From assembly GCF_900009145.1 (NCBI RefSeq), contig NZ_LN889813.1, positions 789,875-853,874 of the forward strand: 64,000 bases of DNA, written 5' to 3'. The position numbers were made by a program, and so were the translations under genes. This DNA comes from Planktothrix tepida PCC 9214. GTDB taxonomy: Bacteria; Cyanobacteriota; Cyanobacteriia; Cyanobacteriales; Microcoleaceae. Shown here piece by piece: positions 1 to 9,398 of the stretch (positions are counted from its first letter, which is position 1; the number at the start of each line of letters is the position of its first letter). The notes under the pieces were generated by a model. That model was not told the DNA's origin, did not search any database, and saw nothing but the letters and a program-made list of their open reading frames with translations.

Positions 1-2
1 TT

Positions 3-1532
3 AATTTATCGGTATTGGAAGCTGCTGCATCGGGATTACCAATTATTTGTAGTGCTGGAGGCGCGACAGAAGACATTACTGATGAGCAGTTTACCTGGAA
101 AATTAAAAGCTCCTTTAAGAATCAAATTATTCACAACCAAAGTCGGTTTTTCCTACATCCCAGTTGGGAACATTTGGCAGAATTAATGCAAGAAATTATA
201 GACCATTCGGAATGGCGAGAACAAGCTAAAAAAATCGCTCCTCAATGGATAGCAGAACGTTATACCTGGAAACATACCATTGATCAACTGTTGGAAATTG
301 CTCAACAAGAAACTCCCATCGCCTGGGGGGCTCCCCATCGTAACCTTCCCGTTTCTTTATCGTCTCCTCACAGTATTATTGTGGAAGGATGGCGAGATCT
401 TCCCCATTCCTATTCCTTTATTAACAGTTACCAACTGTTAGAAATGGTCAAATATCCAGCTTTAAAAGTTTTTCATAAAGATATCCCCTATGTCACCTCT
501 GAATGGAAGCCGAGTAAACAGTTATTAAGTCGGGAAGCTGAGGATATTTTAGATCGGATTCCTGCTCCTGAAACTGACCAAAAGGCAGATGTTACTCTCC
601 GGGTTTATTGTCCGTTTAATTTAACAGCTTCTCCGAGTAAAAGAACTGCTATTTTTGGTTGTACAGAATGGGGAATTGTACCCCGTTCTATTTTAAACGG
701 GATGAAAATTGACTGTTTTAGAGAAGCACATCGCCATTGGGATACCTTAATTATTACGTCTTCCCATTGGTCACGAGAAGGATTTATTCGCAGTGGTGCG
801 GTTCCTGAACGAGTGGTGGTAATTCCGTTAGGAGTGGATACCCAGATTTATCATCCTTTACCCGAAGAGAAACGACAGGAACTTCGCCAACAATTGGGAT
901 GGAATGATAGTTTTATCTTCTTAAATATTGGAGTAATGTGGAATGAACGTCAAGGGATTGATCGGATTTTAAAAGCCTTTGCTCGAATTACTGAAAAATA
1001 CCCAGAAGCTCGATTATTATTAAAAGGCAGAGATGCAATTTTTCCCTCAAAAGATTATCTCAAACAAGCAACAAAAGACAGCTTAAATGATGAAGAAATA
1101 CAACGAGTTTCTACTCGAATGCGCTATATTGGTAACAATTTATCCTCCCTAGAAATGGCGCAATTATATCAAGCTGCTGATGCTTATGTGTCTCCCTATT
1201 CCGCCGAAGGGTTTAATCTTCCTGTCTTAGAAGCGATCGCCTGTGGCGTTCCGGTCATCTGTACCGATGGGGGGCCAACGGATGATTTTACTAATGAAAC
1301 ATTAGTGTATAAAATCAAAAGTACCTTTGATAAAATTACCTTACCAAGCGGTGAAACTCGATTCTTTTTAGAACCAGATCAAGAACATTTATTTGCCTTA
1401 ATGGAAAAGGTGATTGAAAACGTAAATCTTTATCAAACCTTACAAAAAATGGGGCCGAATTTTGTCGAACAAAACTTTACCTGGAAAATTATTGTTGAGC
1501 AGTTATTAAAGGTTTTATTTCACAACCTTTAA
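3..1532 (+). CDS. Tandem glycosyltransferase (GT4-like), 5' truncated by window edge
   Basis: The reading frame is open to the left edge, so the true start lies outside the window. The visible part holds the end of one GT-B fold glycosyltransferase module (EAAASGLPIICSAGG near the start) and then a second, nearly complete module with the family-1 nucleotide-sugar signature around residues 385-425 (YVSPYSAEGFNLPVLEA, then CGVPVICTDGGPT). The two module ends resemble each other: WKIKS with RFFLHP in the first, YKIKS with RFFLEP in the second, so the protein is an internal duplication. Such proteins transfer sugars from activated donors during exopolysaccharide or surface glycan synthesis. The acceptor cannot be read from the sequence. 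No signal peptide is visible, as expected for a cytoplasmic or membrane-peripheral enzyme. The glycosyltransferase call is firm; the substrate is unknown. Confidence 0.85.
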   Translation, partial: NLSVLEAAASGLPIICSAGGATEDITDEQFTWKIKSSFKNQIIHNQSRFFLHPSWEHLAELMQEIIDHSEWREQAKKIAPQWIAERYTWKHTIDQLLEIAQQETPIAWGAPHRNLPVSLSSPHSIIVEGWRDLPHSYSFINSYQLLEMVKYPALKVFHKDIPYVTSEWKPSKQLLSREAEDILDRIPAPETDQKADVTLRVYCPFNLTASPSKRTAIFGCTEWGIVPRSILNGMKIDCFREAHRHWDTLIITSSHWSREGFIRSGAVPERVVVIPLGVDTQIYHPLPEEKRQELRQQLGWNDSFIFLNIGVMWNERQGIDRILKAFARITEKYPEARLLLKGRDAIFPSKDYLKQATKDSLNDEEIQRVSTRMRYIGNNLSSLEMAQLYQAADAYVSPYSAEGFNLPVLEAIACGVPVICTDGGPTDDFTNETLVYKIKSTFDKITLPSGETRFFLEPDQEHLFALMEKVIENVNLYQTLQKMGPNFVEQNFTWKIIVEQLLKVLFHNL

Positions 1533-1706
1533 TTTTAAAATTAATCCCCAAACAGATGATTTTTAACCGAGAAATTTATTCTCAGTTTTAAGATTGAGAT
1601 GTTCTGACTGTTTTTGTTGAAACGGACTTTATCTAGTCATTCTGGGAAGAATACGATACACTAACAATTACCAGTTTAAATTCTTGACGTTTTTGGTAGT
1701 ACCTCT

Positions 1707-2858
1707 ATGCAATCGGCCGTAACACCTAACACAGAATTAACAATGGATAATCCAAAGCGAGGGATGCCTGTCACCATTATTACAGGGTTCTTAGGCAGTG
1801 GGAAAACCACCCTCCTGAATCATATTTTATCGAATCAACAGGGAATCAAAACCGCCGTCCTGGTGAATGAGTTTGGTGAAATTGGGATTGATAATGAATT
1901 GATTATCAATACCGATGAAGATAATACAATGGTTGAGTTAAGTAATGGTTGCGTTTGTTGTACCATTAACGAAGATTTAGTGAATGCGGTTTATAAGGTT
2001 TTAGAACGGTCTGAAAAAGTGGATTATATGGTGGTAGAAACCACTGGACTTGCTGATCCGCTTCCCGTTGCTCTAACATTTTTAAGCACCGAATTACGGG
2101 ATATGACCCGTTTAGATTCCATTGTAACATTGGTAGATTGTGCTAATTTTAGTTTAGATTTATTTAATAGCCAAGCGGCTAATAGCCAGATTGTCTATGG
2201 GGATATTATTGTTTTGAATAAAACCGATCTGGTGGATGAAGCCGATGTCGATTTATTAGAAATTAGAATTCGGGATATGAAAAAAGATGCCCGAATTTTA
2301 CGCACTCATAATTCTCAAGTTCCTCTTCCTTTAATTCTGAGTGTGGGATTATTTGAATCCGATAAATATTTTAATCCTGAATCTGATGATCATGACCATG
2401 ACCATGACCATCACGATGACCCTGCTGATCATGTTTGTGATGAACATTGCGATCATGATCACGACCATGAACATCACCATCATCACCATCATGATCACGA
2501 CCATAAACACCATCACCATCATCATTCTAACCACTTAGAAAATGATGGGTTTACCTCCCTTTCTTTCCAAAGCGATCAACCCCTATCTTTAAGAAAATTT
2601 CAATACTTTTTAGATAACCAACTTCCTGGGAGTGTATTCCGCGCTAAAGGAATTTTATGGTTTGATGAAAGTCCCAAACGTCATATTTTTCACCTGAGTG
2701 GAAAACGCTTTTCCATTGATGATGATGAGTGGAAAGGGGAACCTAAAACCCAATTAGTTTTAATTGGTCAAGGATTAGATCATGAAACCCTCCAAACTCA
2801 ACTCAATAATTGTTTATGTCTCCCCTCTACAAACCGGGGTAAAGGGTTTGGGAAATAG
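1707..2858 (+). CDS. CobW/COG0523-family GTPase, His-rich metallochaperone
   Basis: This is a G3E-family P-loop GTPase of the CobW/ZNG1 group, which hydrolyse GTP to deliver metals, often zinc, to client proteins. The Walker A motif GFLGSGKT is at residues 27-34, the metal-binding CxCC (GCVCC) at 81-85 and the guanine-specificity motif NKTD at 171-174. A long His/Asp-rich tract (about residues 229-276) with many HDHD and HHHH runs and two Cys separates the GTPase from a C-terminal CobW domain, and suggests metal storage or sensing. The start at 1707 follows no strong ribosome-binding site, and Met13 is an alternative. The COG0523 family is certain. Zinc rather than cobalt or nickel is inferred from the His-rich loop, and no clear Zur box was recognised upstream. 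Confidence 0.88.
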   Translation: MQSAVTPNTELTMDNPKRGMPVTIITGFLGSGKTTLLNHILSNQQGIKTAVLVNEFGEIGIDNELIINTDEDNTMVELSNGCVCCTINEDLVNAVYKVLERSEKVDYMVVETTGLADPLPVALTFLSTELRDMTRLDSIVTLVDCANFSLDLFNSQAANSQIVYGDIIVLNKTDLVDEADVDLLEIRIRDMKKDARILRTHNSQVPLPLILSVGLFESDKYFNPESDDHDHDHDHHDDPADHVCDEHCDHDHDHEHHHHHHHDHDHKHHHHHHSNHLENDGFTSLSFQSDQPLSLRKFQYFLDNQLPGSVFRAKGILWFDESPKRHIFHLSGKRFSIDDDEWKGEPKTQLVLIGQGLDHETLQTQLNNCLCLPSTNRGKGFGK

Positions 2859-2935
2859 ATTGACTGTTGACGGGTAGGGGTGGGATTATCTATTGTGTCA
2901 ACTTCAGCCGAAGACCTCTGATTATAGCCAAGATT

Positions 2936-3052
2936 AGATCCCCCTAAATCCCCCTTAAAAAAGGGGGACTTTGAAGCCTAATCCTTCTCTTAATAAGGGG
3001 GACTGTGGACTCTAATTCCCCCCTTTTAAAGCCAGGTTAGGGGGGGCTAGAA
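2936..3052. repeat. C-rich/G-rich palindromic dispersed repeat
   Basis: In the gap between the CobW gene and dtd there is a run of short inverted repeats: CCCCCTAAATCCCCC facing AAAGGGGGAC, a second GGGGGAC, then CCCCCC...TTAGGGGGG. The arms can pair over the whole segment. This pattern is a common intergenic repeat type in filamentous cyanobacteria. It may act as a transcript-end hairpin for the CobW gene. Confidence 0.6.
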
Positions 3053-3106
3053 CTAGAGAAAAATCAACGAATTAAGTTGACATCGATTAAGTTAACTCCG
3101 CTCCTC

Positions 3107-3152
3107 TAAACTGATAACTGATGATGCGGATACTTGATAACTGATAACTGTT
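3107..3152. repeat. Short direct repeats CTGATAACTG / TTGATAACTG before dtd
   Basis: Three to four copies of a TGATAACTG-like unit lie directly upstream of the dtd start codon. They look like a small slipped-strand expansion and may cover the dtd leader. Confidence 0.5.
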
Positions 3153-3611
3153 ATGCGGGTAATTATTCAGCGAGTTAATCATTCTCAAGTTACTGTTGAT
3201 GGGGAAATTATAGGTAAAATTGGAAGAGGACTCAACCTATTAGTGGGAATTGCAGAGACAGATACCGAAATTGAACTAAACTGGATGGCGCGAAAATGTT
3301 TAGAATTAAGATTATTTCCTGACCCGGAAACCAATACGGGAAAATGGGAAAAATCTGTTCAAGAAATCGGAGGTGAATTATTAGTTGTAAGTCAATTTAC
3401 CCTTTATGGAGATTGTCGAAAAGGTCGGCGTCCATATTTTGACCGTTCCGCACCGCCAGAAAAAGCTGAAAAACTTTATGAACTGTTTGTAGAAAAATTG
3501 CGTTTGAGTGGGTTAAACGTCAAAACTGGCAAATTTGGAGCTTTAATGCAAGTGTTCATTGAAAATGATGGCCCTGTTACGTTAACCTTAGAAAAAGAAG
3601 CAAACCCTTAA
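3153..3611 (+). CDS. dtd: D-aminoacyl-tRNA deacylase
   Basis: Dtd hydrolyses D-amino acids and glycine mischarged onto tRNA, a proofreading step that protects translation. The 152-aa product matches the usual family length of about 145-155. It begins [17 protein letters not shown] and carries the two signature segments, SQFTLYG at residues 80-86 and the cross-subunit active-site stretch NDGPVT at 138-143. It is cytoplasmic. A gap of only 28 bp separates it from the Hsp70-family gene downstream, so the two may be co-transcribed. Confidence 0.95.
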   Translation: MRVIIQRVNHSQVTVDGEIIGKIGRGLNLLVGIAETDTEIELNWMARKCLELRLFPDPETNTGKWEKSVQEIGGELLVVSQFTLYGDCRKGRRPYFDRSAPPEKAEKLYELFVEKLRLSGLNVKTGKFGALMQVFIENDGPVTLTLEKEANP

Positions 3612-3639
3612 TTCTTTCACTAATAAAGTATTTAGAAAA

Positions 3640-5229
3640 ATGACCATTGCTATTGATTTTGGAACCAGTAATACTGTTATTTCCCGTTGGAATCCCGCCA
3701 CACAACAAGCGGAAACTTTAAAATTACCGAATTTATCCTTAATTTCTAGTCAAAATCCCCCCCTAATTCCCAGTTTAGTTTATTTAAAAGATGCCCGTCA
3801 AGGAGACTGTTTATTCGGTCAACAAGTACGGGATGGGGGATATGATATTAGCAATGATTCTCGCTTTTTTAGGAATTTTAAACGGGGAATTGGTAGCAAT
3901 ATTCAAGGATTTTTACCTGAAATTGATGGTCAAACGATTAGTTTTGAACAAGTGGGAGAATTATTTTTAACGGGAATTGTTAATAGGATTCGTCAACTAC
4001 CGATGGCGACTGATTCTTTAGTCTTTACCGTTCCCGTTGATAGTTTTGAATCCTATCGCCATTGGTTAGGAAAAGTCTCTCAATCTCTCGATGTGGAACA
4101 GGTACAACTCTTAGATGAGCCGACAGCGGCAGCATTAGGATATGGATTGGCAGATCAGGAGCTTTTATTGGTGATTGATTTAGGTGGAGGAACCTTAGAT
4201 CTTTCCTTAGTTCGGTTAGATGGAAATAGCAATCAAAAACCCTTGGGATTTATTTTAAAATGGGGTCAAAAATCCTTTGCAGAATCATCAGGACAACGGG
4301 TAAAAACAGCCAGAGTTTTAGCCAAAGCTGGAAAAAACTTAGGGGGTTCAGATATTGATAATTGGCTAGTAGATTATTTTACCCAAACCCAAGGTTTACC
4401 CAAAACTGCGTTAACTACTCGTTTAGCAGAACGCTTAAAAATACAATTGTCTTTACAAACCCAAGCAACAGAAGTGTATTTTGATGATGAAACCTTAGAT
4501 AGCTATGAATTAACCTTAACGAGAAATCAGTTTGAAACAATTCTGAGCAAAGCTCAATTTTTTGAAACTTTAGATGATGCGATTGGAAAAGTCTTTCAAC
4601 AAGCTCGTCGCCAAGGAATCGAAGTTGCGGATATTAATGGGGTTTTGCTCGTGGGAGGAAGTGCTCAAATTCCGGCGGTACAAACTTGGATTCAACAATA
4701 TTTTGAATTCAGTAAAATTCGCTGTGAAAAACCCTTTGAGGCTATTTCTCACGGTGCTTTACAACTAAGTCAAGGCACCAAAATCGAAGATTTTTTATAT
4801 CATAGTTATGGGGTGCGCTATTGGAACCGTCGAGATAATTGCCACAATTGGCATCCGATTATCAAATCAGGTCAACCTTACCCGATGACAACTCCTGTAG
4901 AATTAGTCTTGGGTGCCTCTTTAGAAAATCAACCAAGTATCGAATTAATTTTAGGGGAATTGGGAGATGAAACTGGGGGAACCGAGGTTTATTTTGATGG
5001 CGATCGCTTAATTACCCGTCGCTTAGATCAGCGTCAAATTGTACAATCATTAAATGATAACCCAGGAGGTCGAACAATTGCTCAATTAACTCCCCCAGGG
5101 AACCCCGGAAGCGATCGCATTAAAGTTTTATTTCAAGTGGATGACAAACGTTTTTTACGCATAACCGTCGAAGATTTATTAACAAATAAAATACTATTAG
5201 AGAATCAAGTTGTTGTACAGTTAAGTTAA
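3640..5229 (+). CDS. Hsp70-family protein (DnaK-like, short C-terminus)
   Basis: This is a 529-aa actin-fold ATPase. Phosphate-1 motif AIDFGTSNT is at residues 4-12, phosphate-2 DLGGGTLDLS near 180-189 and the adenosine motif LLVGGSAQIP near 334-343. The nucleotide-binding domain is complete. The remaining 150 or so residues are beta-rich and end without the long helical lid and the EEVD/Q-rich tail of housekeeping DnaK, so this is one of the divergent Hsp70 paralogues that cyanobacteria carry in several copies. Chaperone activity and clients are unknown. It sits 28 bp after dtd and 52 bp before the MCE gene, all on the same strand. Confidence 0.85.
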   Translation: MTIAIDFGTSNTVISRWNPATQQAETLKLPNLSLISSQNPPLIPSLVYLKDARQGDCLFGQQVRDGGYDISNDSRFFRNFKRGIGSNIQGFLPEIDGQTISFEQVGELFLTGIVNRIRQLPMATDSLVFTVPVDSFESYRHWLGKVSQSLDVEQVQLLDEPTAAALGYGLADQELLLVIDLGGGTLDLSLVRLDGNSNQKPLGFILKWGQKSFAESSGQRVKTARVLAKAGKNLGGSDIDNWLVDYFTQTQGLPKTALTTRLAERLKIQLSLQTQATEVYFDDETLDSYELTLTRNQFETILSKAQFFETLDDAIGKVFQQARRQGIEVADINGVLLVGGSAQIPAVQTWIQQYFEFSKIRCEKPFEAISHGALQLSQGTKIEDFLYHSYGVRYWNRRDNCHNWHPIIKSGQPYPMTTPVELVLGASLENQPSIELILGELGDETGGTEVYFDGDRLITRRLDQRQIVQSLNDNPGGRTIAQLTPPGNPGSDRIKVLFQVDDKRFLRITVEDLLTNKILLENQVVVQLS

Positions 5230-5281
5230 ATGTGCCATCAATCAGGTTTTCAGTTCATCCTGATTTTAAGAGGGGGAAAAT

Positions 5282-6736
5282 ATGCGATCGCGCGCCGTTC
5301 GAGAAGGTTCCGTTGGTTTGTTAATTCTGTTAGGATTAGGTTTGCTGGGAGCCGTAATTTTATGGCTCAAAAATATTAGTTTAGGAACTCGCAGCTATAC
5401 TTTAATTGCAGAATTTCCTGATGCGTCTGCATTACAAATCGGAACTCCCGTGCGATATCGAGGAGTTAAAATTGGTCGAGTCACCCGACTGGAAGCTAAC
5501 TTAAATTCTGTCGATGCCATCTTAGAAATTACACCCAGTAGTTTTATTATTCCTCGTAATATCATCATTCAATCTAACCAAATTGGTTTATTAAATGAAG
5601 GATATGTAGATATTATTCCCAAAGGAAATACCTCTCAAAAAATCGCCGATGCAGATCCCTTAAGTCCTGATTGTCCTGACACAATTCTTTGTAATAATAC
5701 TCGGATTCCTGCGGAAACAGGCATTGATATTATGAAACTGATTTCCAGTTTATATCAGTTTGCAGAAATCTATGGAAATCCTGAGTTATATGTTAATTTG
5801 AATACGACCGCAAAAACCACCACAACGGCGGCGCAGGAAGCCACAAAATTGACAGGAAAACTATCGGATTTTTTGGTAGTAGCACAATCTGAAATGAAAG
5901 ACTTAAATGAGTCCCTTGATACAGGAATTGGCGGTTTAAATCAATCGGTTAATCAAGGTGTTACCTCTTTTACCTCAGAAATTAGTAATCTTTCGACCAG
6001 TGTTCAACAAGATACCAGAGAAGTGTCTAAAGCTGCTGTTGAGTCTGCAAACTCAGTGGGTCGTGCGGCGGATCAAATTACGTCTTTGAGTAATCAATTT
6101 AATGGGTTATTAGCCAATAATCGTGTTACGTTAATTTCTACCTTAGAAAATATTAATCAAACCACAAAAGAATTAAGTGTTTTAGTAACAACCCTCACAC
6201 CGATTATGAGTCAGTTAGAACAAGCCAAAATTGTTGAAAATTTAGAAGCCACCTCAGCCAATGCCGAAGCCGCTTCAGCTAACTTAAGAATTCTCTCAAA
6301 AGCCGTCAGTGATCCCGAAAACTTAATGCTAATTCAAGAAACTTTAAATTCTACCCGCAATACATTACAAACCCTGCAAAAAATTAGTGAAGATGTGAAT
6401 CAATTAACCGGGGATGAACAGTTGCAAAATAACCTCAAAAATTTAATTAATGGTTTGAGTCGATTGTTTGGTTCAACTCAACGGTTAGAACGTCAGAAAT
6501 CCATGTCTGAACAATTAGAACCCTTAGCAGAAGCAGTGGAAAAAACTCAAGTTACACTCTCCACACTCAATCAAACTTCAACTTTTGACACTGAAACACC
6601 ACAACCCAATAAAACTATAGAGAAATTGATGGATTCTGCTACAAATTATTCTGTTGATCAAAATCAAAAATTTATTTCTCAACCTTCCTATCCCCTAGAA
6701 ACAAGTTCTTCCCCCATTTTCAATCCTACTCATTAG
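5282..6736 (+). CDS. MlaD/MCE-family lipid-transport substrate-binding protein
   Basis: A single N-terminal membrane anchor (about residues 13-31, LLILLGLGLLGAVILWL) is followed by an MCE domain (about 38-115, with TPVRYRGVKIGRV) and a long helical region, about 160-420, rich in heptad-like Ser/Thr/Asn/Gln residues. MCE proteins form rings that move lipids between inner and outer membranes for ABC transporters of the Mla/TGD type. In cyanobacteria this is the counterpart of chloroplast TGD2. The start ATG at 5282 has a clear AGAGGGGGAAAAT leader. No permease or ATPase partner is adjacent, so those are expected elsewhere. The last 50 residues are low complexity. Confidence 0.87.
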   Translation: MRSRAVREGSVGLLILLGLGLLGAVILWLKNISLGTRSYTLIAEFPDASALQIGTPVRYRGVKIGRVTRLEANLNSVDAILEITPSSFIIPRNIIIQSNQIGLLNEGYVDIIPKGNTSQKIADADPLSPDCPDTILCNNTRIPAETGIDIMKLISSLYQFAEIYGNPELYVNLNTTAKTTTTAAQEATKLTGKLSDFLVVAQSEMKDLNESLDTGIGGLNQSVNQGVTSFTSEISNLSTSVQQDTREVSKAAVESANSVGRAADQITSLSNQFNGLLANNRVTLISTLENINQTTKELSVLVTTLTPIMSQLEQAKIVENLEATSANAEAASANLRILSKAVSDPENLMLIQETLNSTRNTLQTLQKISEDVNQLTGDEQLQNNLKNLINGLSRLFGSTQRLERQKSMSEQLEPLAEAVEKTQVTLSTLNQTSTFDTETPQPNKTIEKLMDSATNYSVDQNQKFISQPSYPLETSSSPIFNPTH

Positions 6737-6748
6737 TCAAAAAGAGCA

Positions 6749-7288
6749 TTAACTAAACCCGGTTTCGGTTCCTTTCCCCCCATGAACTAAGGCTAATTTT
6801 TCATACCGTTTAGCGTGTTCAATTAAATCTGCTGCTTCCTCTGGAGAAATTTCCCGTATTCGTTTTGCGGGAACACCAACAACTAAAGAAAACGGAGGAA
6901 CATCTTTGGTAACAATTGAGCCCGCCCCAATAATACTTCCCGTTCCCACTCGCACCCCGTCCAATATAACCGCCCCAATGCCGATTAAACTTCCTCGTTC
7001 AATATGAGCCGCATGAATCACCGCCCGATGGCCAACGGTAACACAATCTTCTAAATGTGTCACTTTTCCCGGATCACCATGTAAAATAGCACCATCCTGA
7101 ATATTGGTTTTTTCTCCAATCACAATCCGTTCCACATCCCCCCGAACAACAGCACCATACCAAATACTCGCCCCAGCCCCAACTTCCACAAAACCCACTA
7201 CCACCGCATTTGCAGCGACAAAGGCAGCTTGGGAGAGATCTACAGTAGGCCAATAGGTTGGGGGAGTCAACAAAGGTTGATCAGACAT
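6749..7288 (-). CDS. Gamma-carbonic-anhydrase-like hexapeptide-repeat protein
   Basis: A 179-aa left-handed beta-helix protein with isoleucine-patch hexapeptides (IGEKTNIQDGAILHGD, IGIGAVILDGVRVG). The three metal-ligand histidines of the gamma-CA/YrdA/PaaY group are in place: H70 (ILHGD), H87 (VGHRAV) and H92 (VIHAA). It could bind zinc or iron and hydrate CO2, or act as a thioesterase or structural trimer; activity is not predictable for this subgroup. It lacks the RbcS-like repeats of carboxysomal CcmM. The last codons (GTETGFS) are written by an AAACCCGGTTTC palindrome that recurs at other gene ends in the window. The gene is convergent with the MCE gene, 12 bp apart. Confidence 0.85.
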   Translation of the reverse strand: MSDQPLLTPPTYWPTVDLSQAAFVAANAVVVGFVEVGAGASIWYGAVVRGDVERIVIGEKTNIQDGAILHGDPGKVTHLEDCVTVGHRAVIHAAHIERGSLIGIGAVILDGVRVGTGSIIGAGSIVTKDVPPFSLVVGVPAKRIREISPEEAADLIEHAKRYEKLALVHGGKGTETGFS

Positions 7289-7388
7289 GGGTGTAACATT
7301 CCGTGAAAAACGAACAAACTAGAATAGAGAAGAAAGGGTAAAATTCCCATAGCTATAATAAACGACAGCCCTGGTGTAAAACCATTTA

Positions 7389-7898
7389 ATGATGAATTCT
7401 GCCTTGCAGTACCCAATTTTTGGCCCAGAGATTAGTTGTCCCCATTGCCGTCAGCAAATTCCGGCTCTTACGCTGACGGATACCTATTTGTGTCCTCGTC
7501 ATGGTGCTTTTGAAGCTGACCCGAATACAGGTGAGTTGGTTCATTTGCAATCAGGTCGTCATTGGCGAGAATGGCAGGGAGAATGGTATCGACAACATAC
7601 CCATCCCGATGGAATTCGATTTGAAATTCATGAAGCGTTAGACCGACTCTACACCCAAGGTTATCGGGCTACCCGTGTGATTATCGCTAAACGCTATCAA
7701 GAATTAATCAGTGCCTATTTAGAACGCAGTGCCCCTTGGCGGAATGGGACAGATACCACACAACCGAGACTATACGGTTTACCTGTGGAATTTAGCCCCG
7801 ATGCGAAGGATGAACCGTGCTGGGATGTGATTAATTTTGATTTAGATAAAGAACAGGGAGTACCCGTCCGTTATCCCTATTTTCGATTATTTGAATAG
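7389..7898 (+). CDS. TIGR02652-family cyanobacterial protein, zinc-ribbon-like
   Basis: This 169-aa conserved cyanobacterial protein of unknown function matches my recollection of TIGR02652: a Cys/His cluster at the N-terminus (SCPHC, C17 and C20, then C35-PR-H38) followed by WREWQGEWYRQHTHPDGIRF and a conserved helical half. The Cys pair suggests a small zinc site. Two adjacent ATGs occur at 7389 and 7392. The stop at 7896-7898 lies 10 bp before the VOC gene's ATG, with that gene's AGGGGG ribosome-binding site in between, so the two are probably translated from one message. Confidence 0.75.
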   Translation: MMNSALQYPIFGPEISCPHCRQQIPALTLTDTYLCPRHGAFEADPNTGELVHLQSGRHWREWQGEWYRQHTHPDGIRFEIHEALDRLYTQGYRATRVIIAKRYQELISAYLERSAPWRNGTDTTQPRLYGLPVEFSPDAKDEPCWDVINFDLDKEQGVPVRYPYFRLFE

Positions 7899-7908
7899 GG
7901 GGAAATTC

Positions 7909-8349
7909 ATGCACCATGCGTCAATTCGGACGGCTAATATTCATCGAGCGATCGCTTTTTATGAAACCCTGGGATTTACGGTTTGTGAACGGTTTACAAC
8001 GGGATATACCTTAGCGTGTTGGATGGAAGGGTTAAACGGACGAATTGAATTAATTGAAATTCCCCAACCGAAACCCGCCCCCGATGCGTTCTCGGATGAG
8101 CATTATGTCGGCTATTATCATCTTTCGTTTGATTTAACGGATCAAGTTTCTGATTTAGCCAGTTGGTTGAATCATCTTCAACATCAGTTTAATCAAGGAG
8201 TTACAGAACAGCCCAATTTATTTCAACCGTTAAAAATTCTATTAGAACCTATGCAACAAATGATCGGAGATCGGGTGTATGAAGTCATGTTTATTGCGGA
8301 CACAGACGGTTTACCCTTAGAATTTATCCGCATTTTGTCGGCTGTCTAA
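7909..8349 (+). CDS. VOC-superfamily (glyoxalase/dioxygenase fold) protein
   Basis: A 146-aa protein beginning MHHASIRTANIHRAIAFYE, the typical opening of a vicinal-oxygen-chelate beta-alpha-beta module, with a second module ending VMFIADTDGLPLEFI. His2 or His3, Glu58 (RIELIE), a His in YYHLSF and the Glu of LEFI are plausible metal ligands. Substrate is unknown. The ATG at 7909, preceded by AGGGGGAAATTC, is preferred to a TTG at 7891 that would overlap the upstream gene's coding end. Confidence 0.8.
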   Translation: MHHASIRTANIHRAIAFYETLGFTVCERFTTGYTLACWMEGLNGRIELIEIPQPKPAPDAFSDEHYVGYYHLSFDLTDQVSDLASWLNHLQHQFNQGVTEQPNLFQPLKILLEPMQQMIGDRVYEVMFIADTDGLPLEFIRILSAV

Positions 8350-8495
8350 GCAATTTCCACCCATTTCCTAAGAATGTTGTTCATAAAAATATAGAATTCA
8401 AAGTTTCCAAACTTGATATAATTCTCCCAAAAGTTTAGATCAAAACTTTGAAACCTAGAGAATTTCTGTTTTTTTTTAAATAAAAGGGTAAAAAC

Positions 8496-8987
8496 ATGAT
8501 AAAATTTAATTTTGATTTTAAATTATTATTTAAACAAATTTTTGTTGGTTTAGGTTTATTATTGATCCTAATTTTGGAATTGAATTCTATTGAGATTCAA
8601 CCTGCTTTCGCTGCGGTTGATTTATCCCGTCAACCGGCAACGGAAGTTACCGTTAGTTTAAGTAATGAATCAGGAGAATTAAAATTTTTCCCGGATCACT
8701 TCCAATTTGAAGCTGGAAAACCCTATAAATTAATCTTAAAAAATCCGAGTCCCGGTAAACATTATTTCACCGCTAAAGATTTTGCGGATATGAGTTGGAC
8801 ACAAAAAGTTGAGTCTGGAAAATTAGAAGTTAAAGGTGCAATTCACGATTTAGAATTAAAACCGGGTGGGGAAGCAACCTGGGTATTCGTTCCCATCAGA
8901 ACCGGAACTTATAGTTTACGCTGTTCTATCCCCGGACATACTGAAGCCGGAATGAAAGGGGAAATTATTATTACCGAGAACTCGTGA
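8496..8987 (+). CDS. Exported cupredoxin-domain protein (type 1 copper)
   Basis: A 163-aa protein with an N-terminal hydrophobic export segment (about residues 14-40, with likely cleavage near AFAA at 37-40) and one cupredoxin domain. The type 1 copper ligands can be read as H89 (GKHYF), C143, H148 and M153 in CSIPGHTEAGM, the plastocyanin/nitrosocyanin-like C-x4-H-x4-M arrangement. It is expected in the periplasm or thylakoid lumen as an electron carrier or copper-binding protein. It is not classic plastocyanin (petE): the N-terminal His loop differs and the protein is longer. The gene looks monocistronic with an AT-rich promoter region before it. Confidence 0.83.
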   Translation: MIKFNFDFKLLFKQIFVGLGLLLILILELNSIEIQPAFAAVDLSRQPATEVTVSLSNESGELKFFPDHFQFEAGKPYKLILKNPSPGKHYFTAKDFADMSWTQKVESGKLEVKGAIHDLELKPGGEATWVFVPIRTGTYSLRCSIPGHTEAGMKGEIIITENS

Positions 8988-9398
8988 TTACAGTTGTTAG
9001 TATCTTGATTTTTGTAAAGAATAAGTGAGCGCTCTTGATTTTATCAGGTGGCCATCGCTATTTCTTTGCTTTTTTTCCTCCGACCCATGAAACAGCCCTG
9101 GTTTATTAACGGGGGGTTAAGTTGCTCAAAACGTAAAGATTTATTAATAAAATTTAGCTGAGGTAAAGCTTTATGCTCTGGATTTAAAGATTGAGTGAAA
9201 CTAAGACCTATCAGAGTATAGAGGGAAACTGGATGAGGGTGATTATAGTATATTGATGAATATCAGGGGTATTATTCGCATATTTTCTGATGCAAAAACG
9301 GTTTTTCAACCGAGATCAGTTCCCAACCGAACTAATAATTAACACTGCATCTGAGGGAAATAGGGCTGACTGAAACCCACAACCCATAGGGAGACATT
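8988..9398. other. 411-bp intergenic region, no recognised gene
   Basis: Both strands were read. There is no ORF with family features, no tRNA-like fold and no obvious long inverted repeat. It must carry the cupredoxin terminator and the promoter of the small membrane ORF at 9399, but neither is distinctive. Confidence 0.5.

Noticed and set aside
2341..2538. Met/Ile/Thr-rich frames on both strands across the CobW gene
   Set aside because: They arise from the CATGAC/CACCAT codon run of the His-rich tract in other frames.
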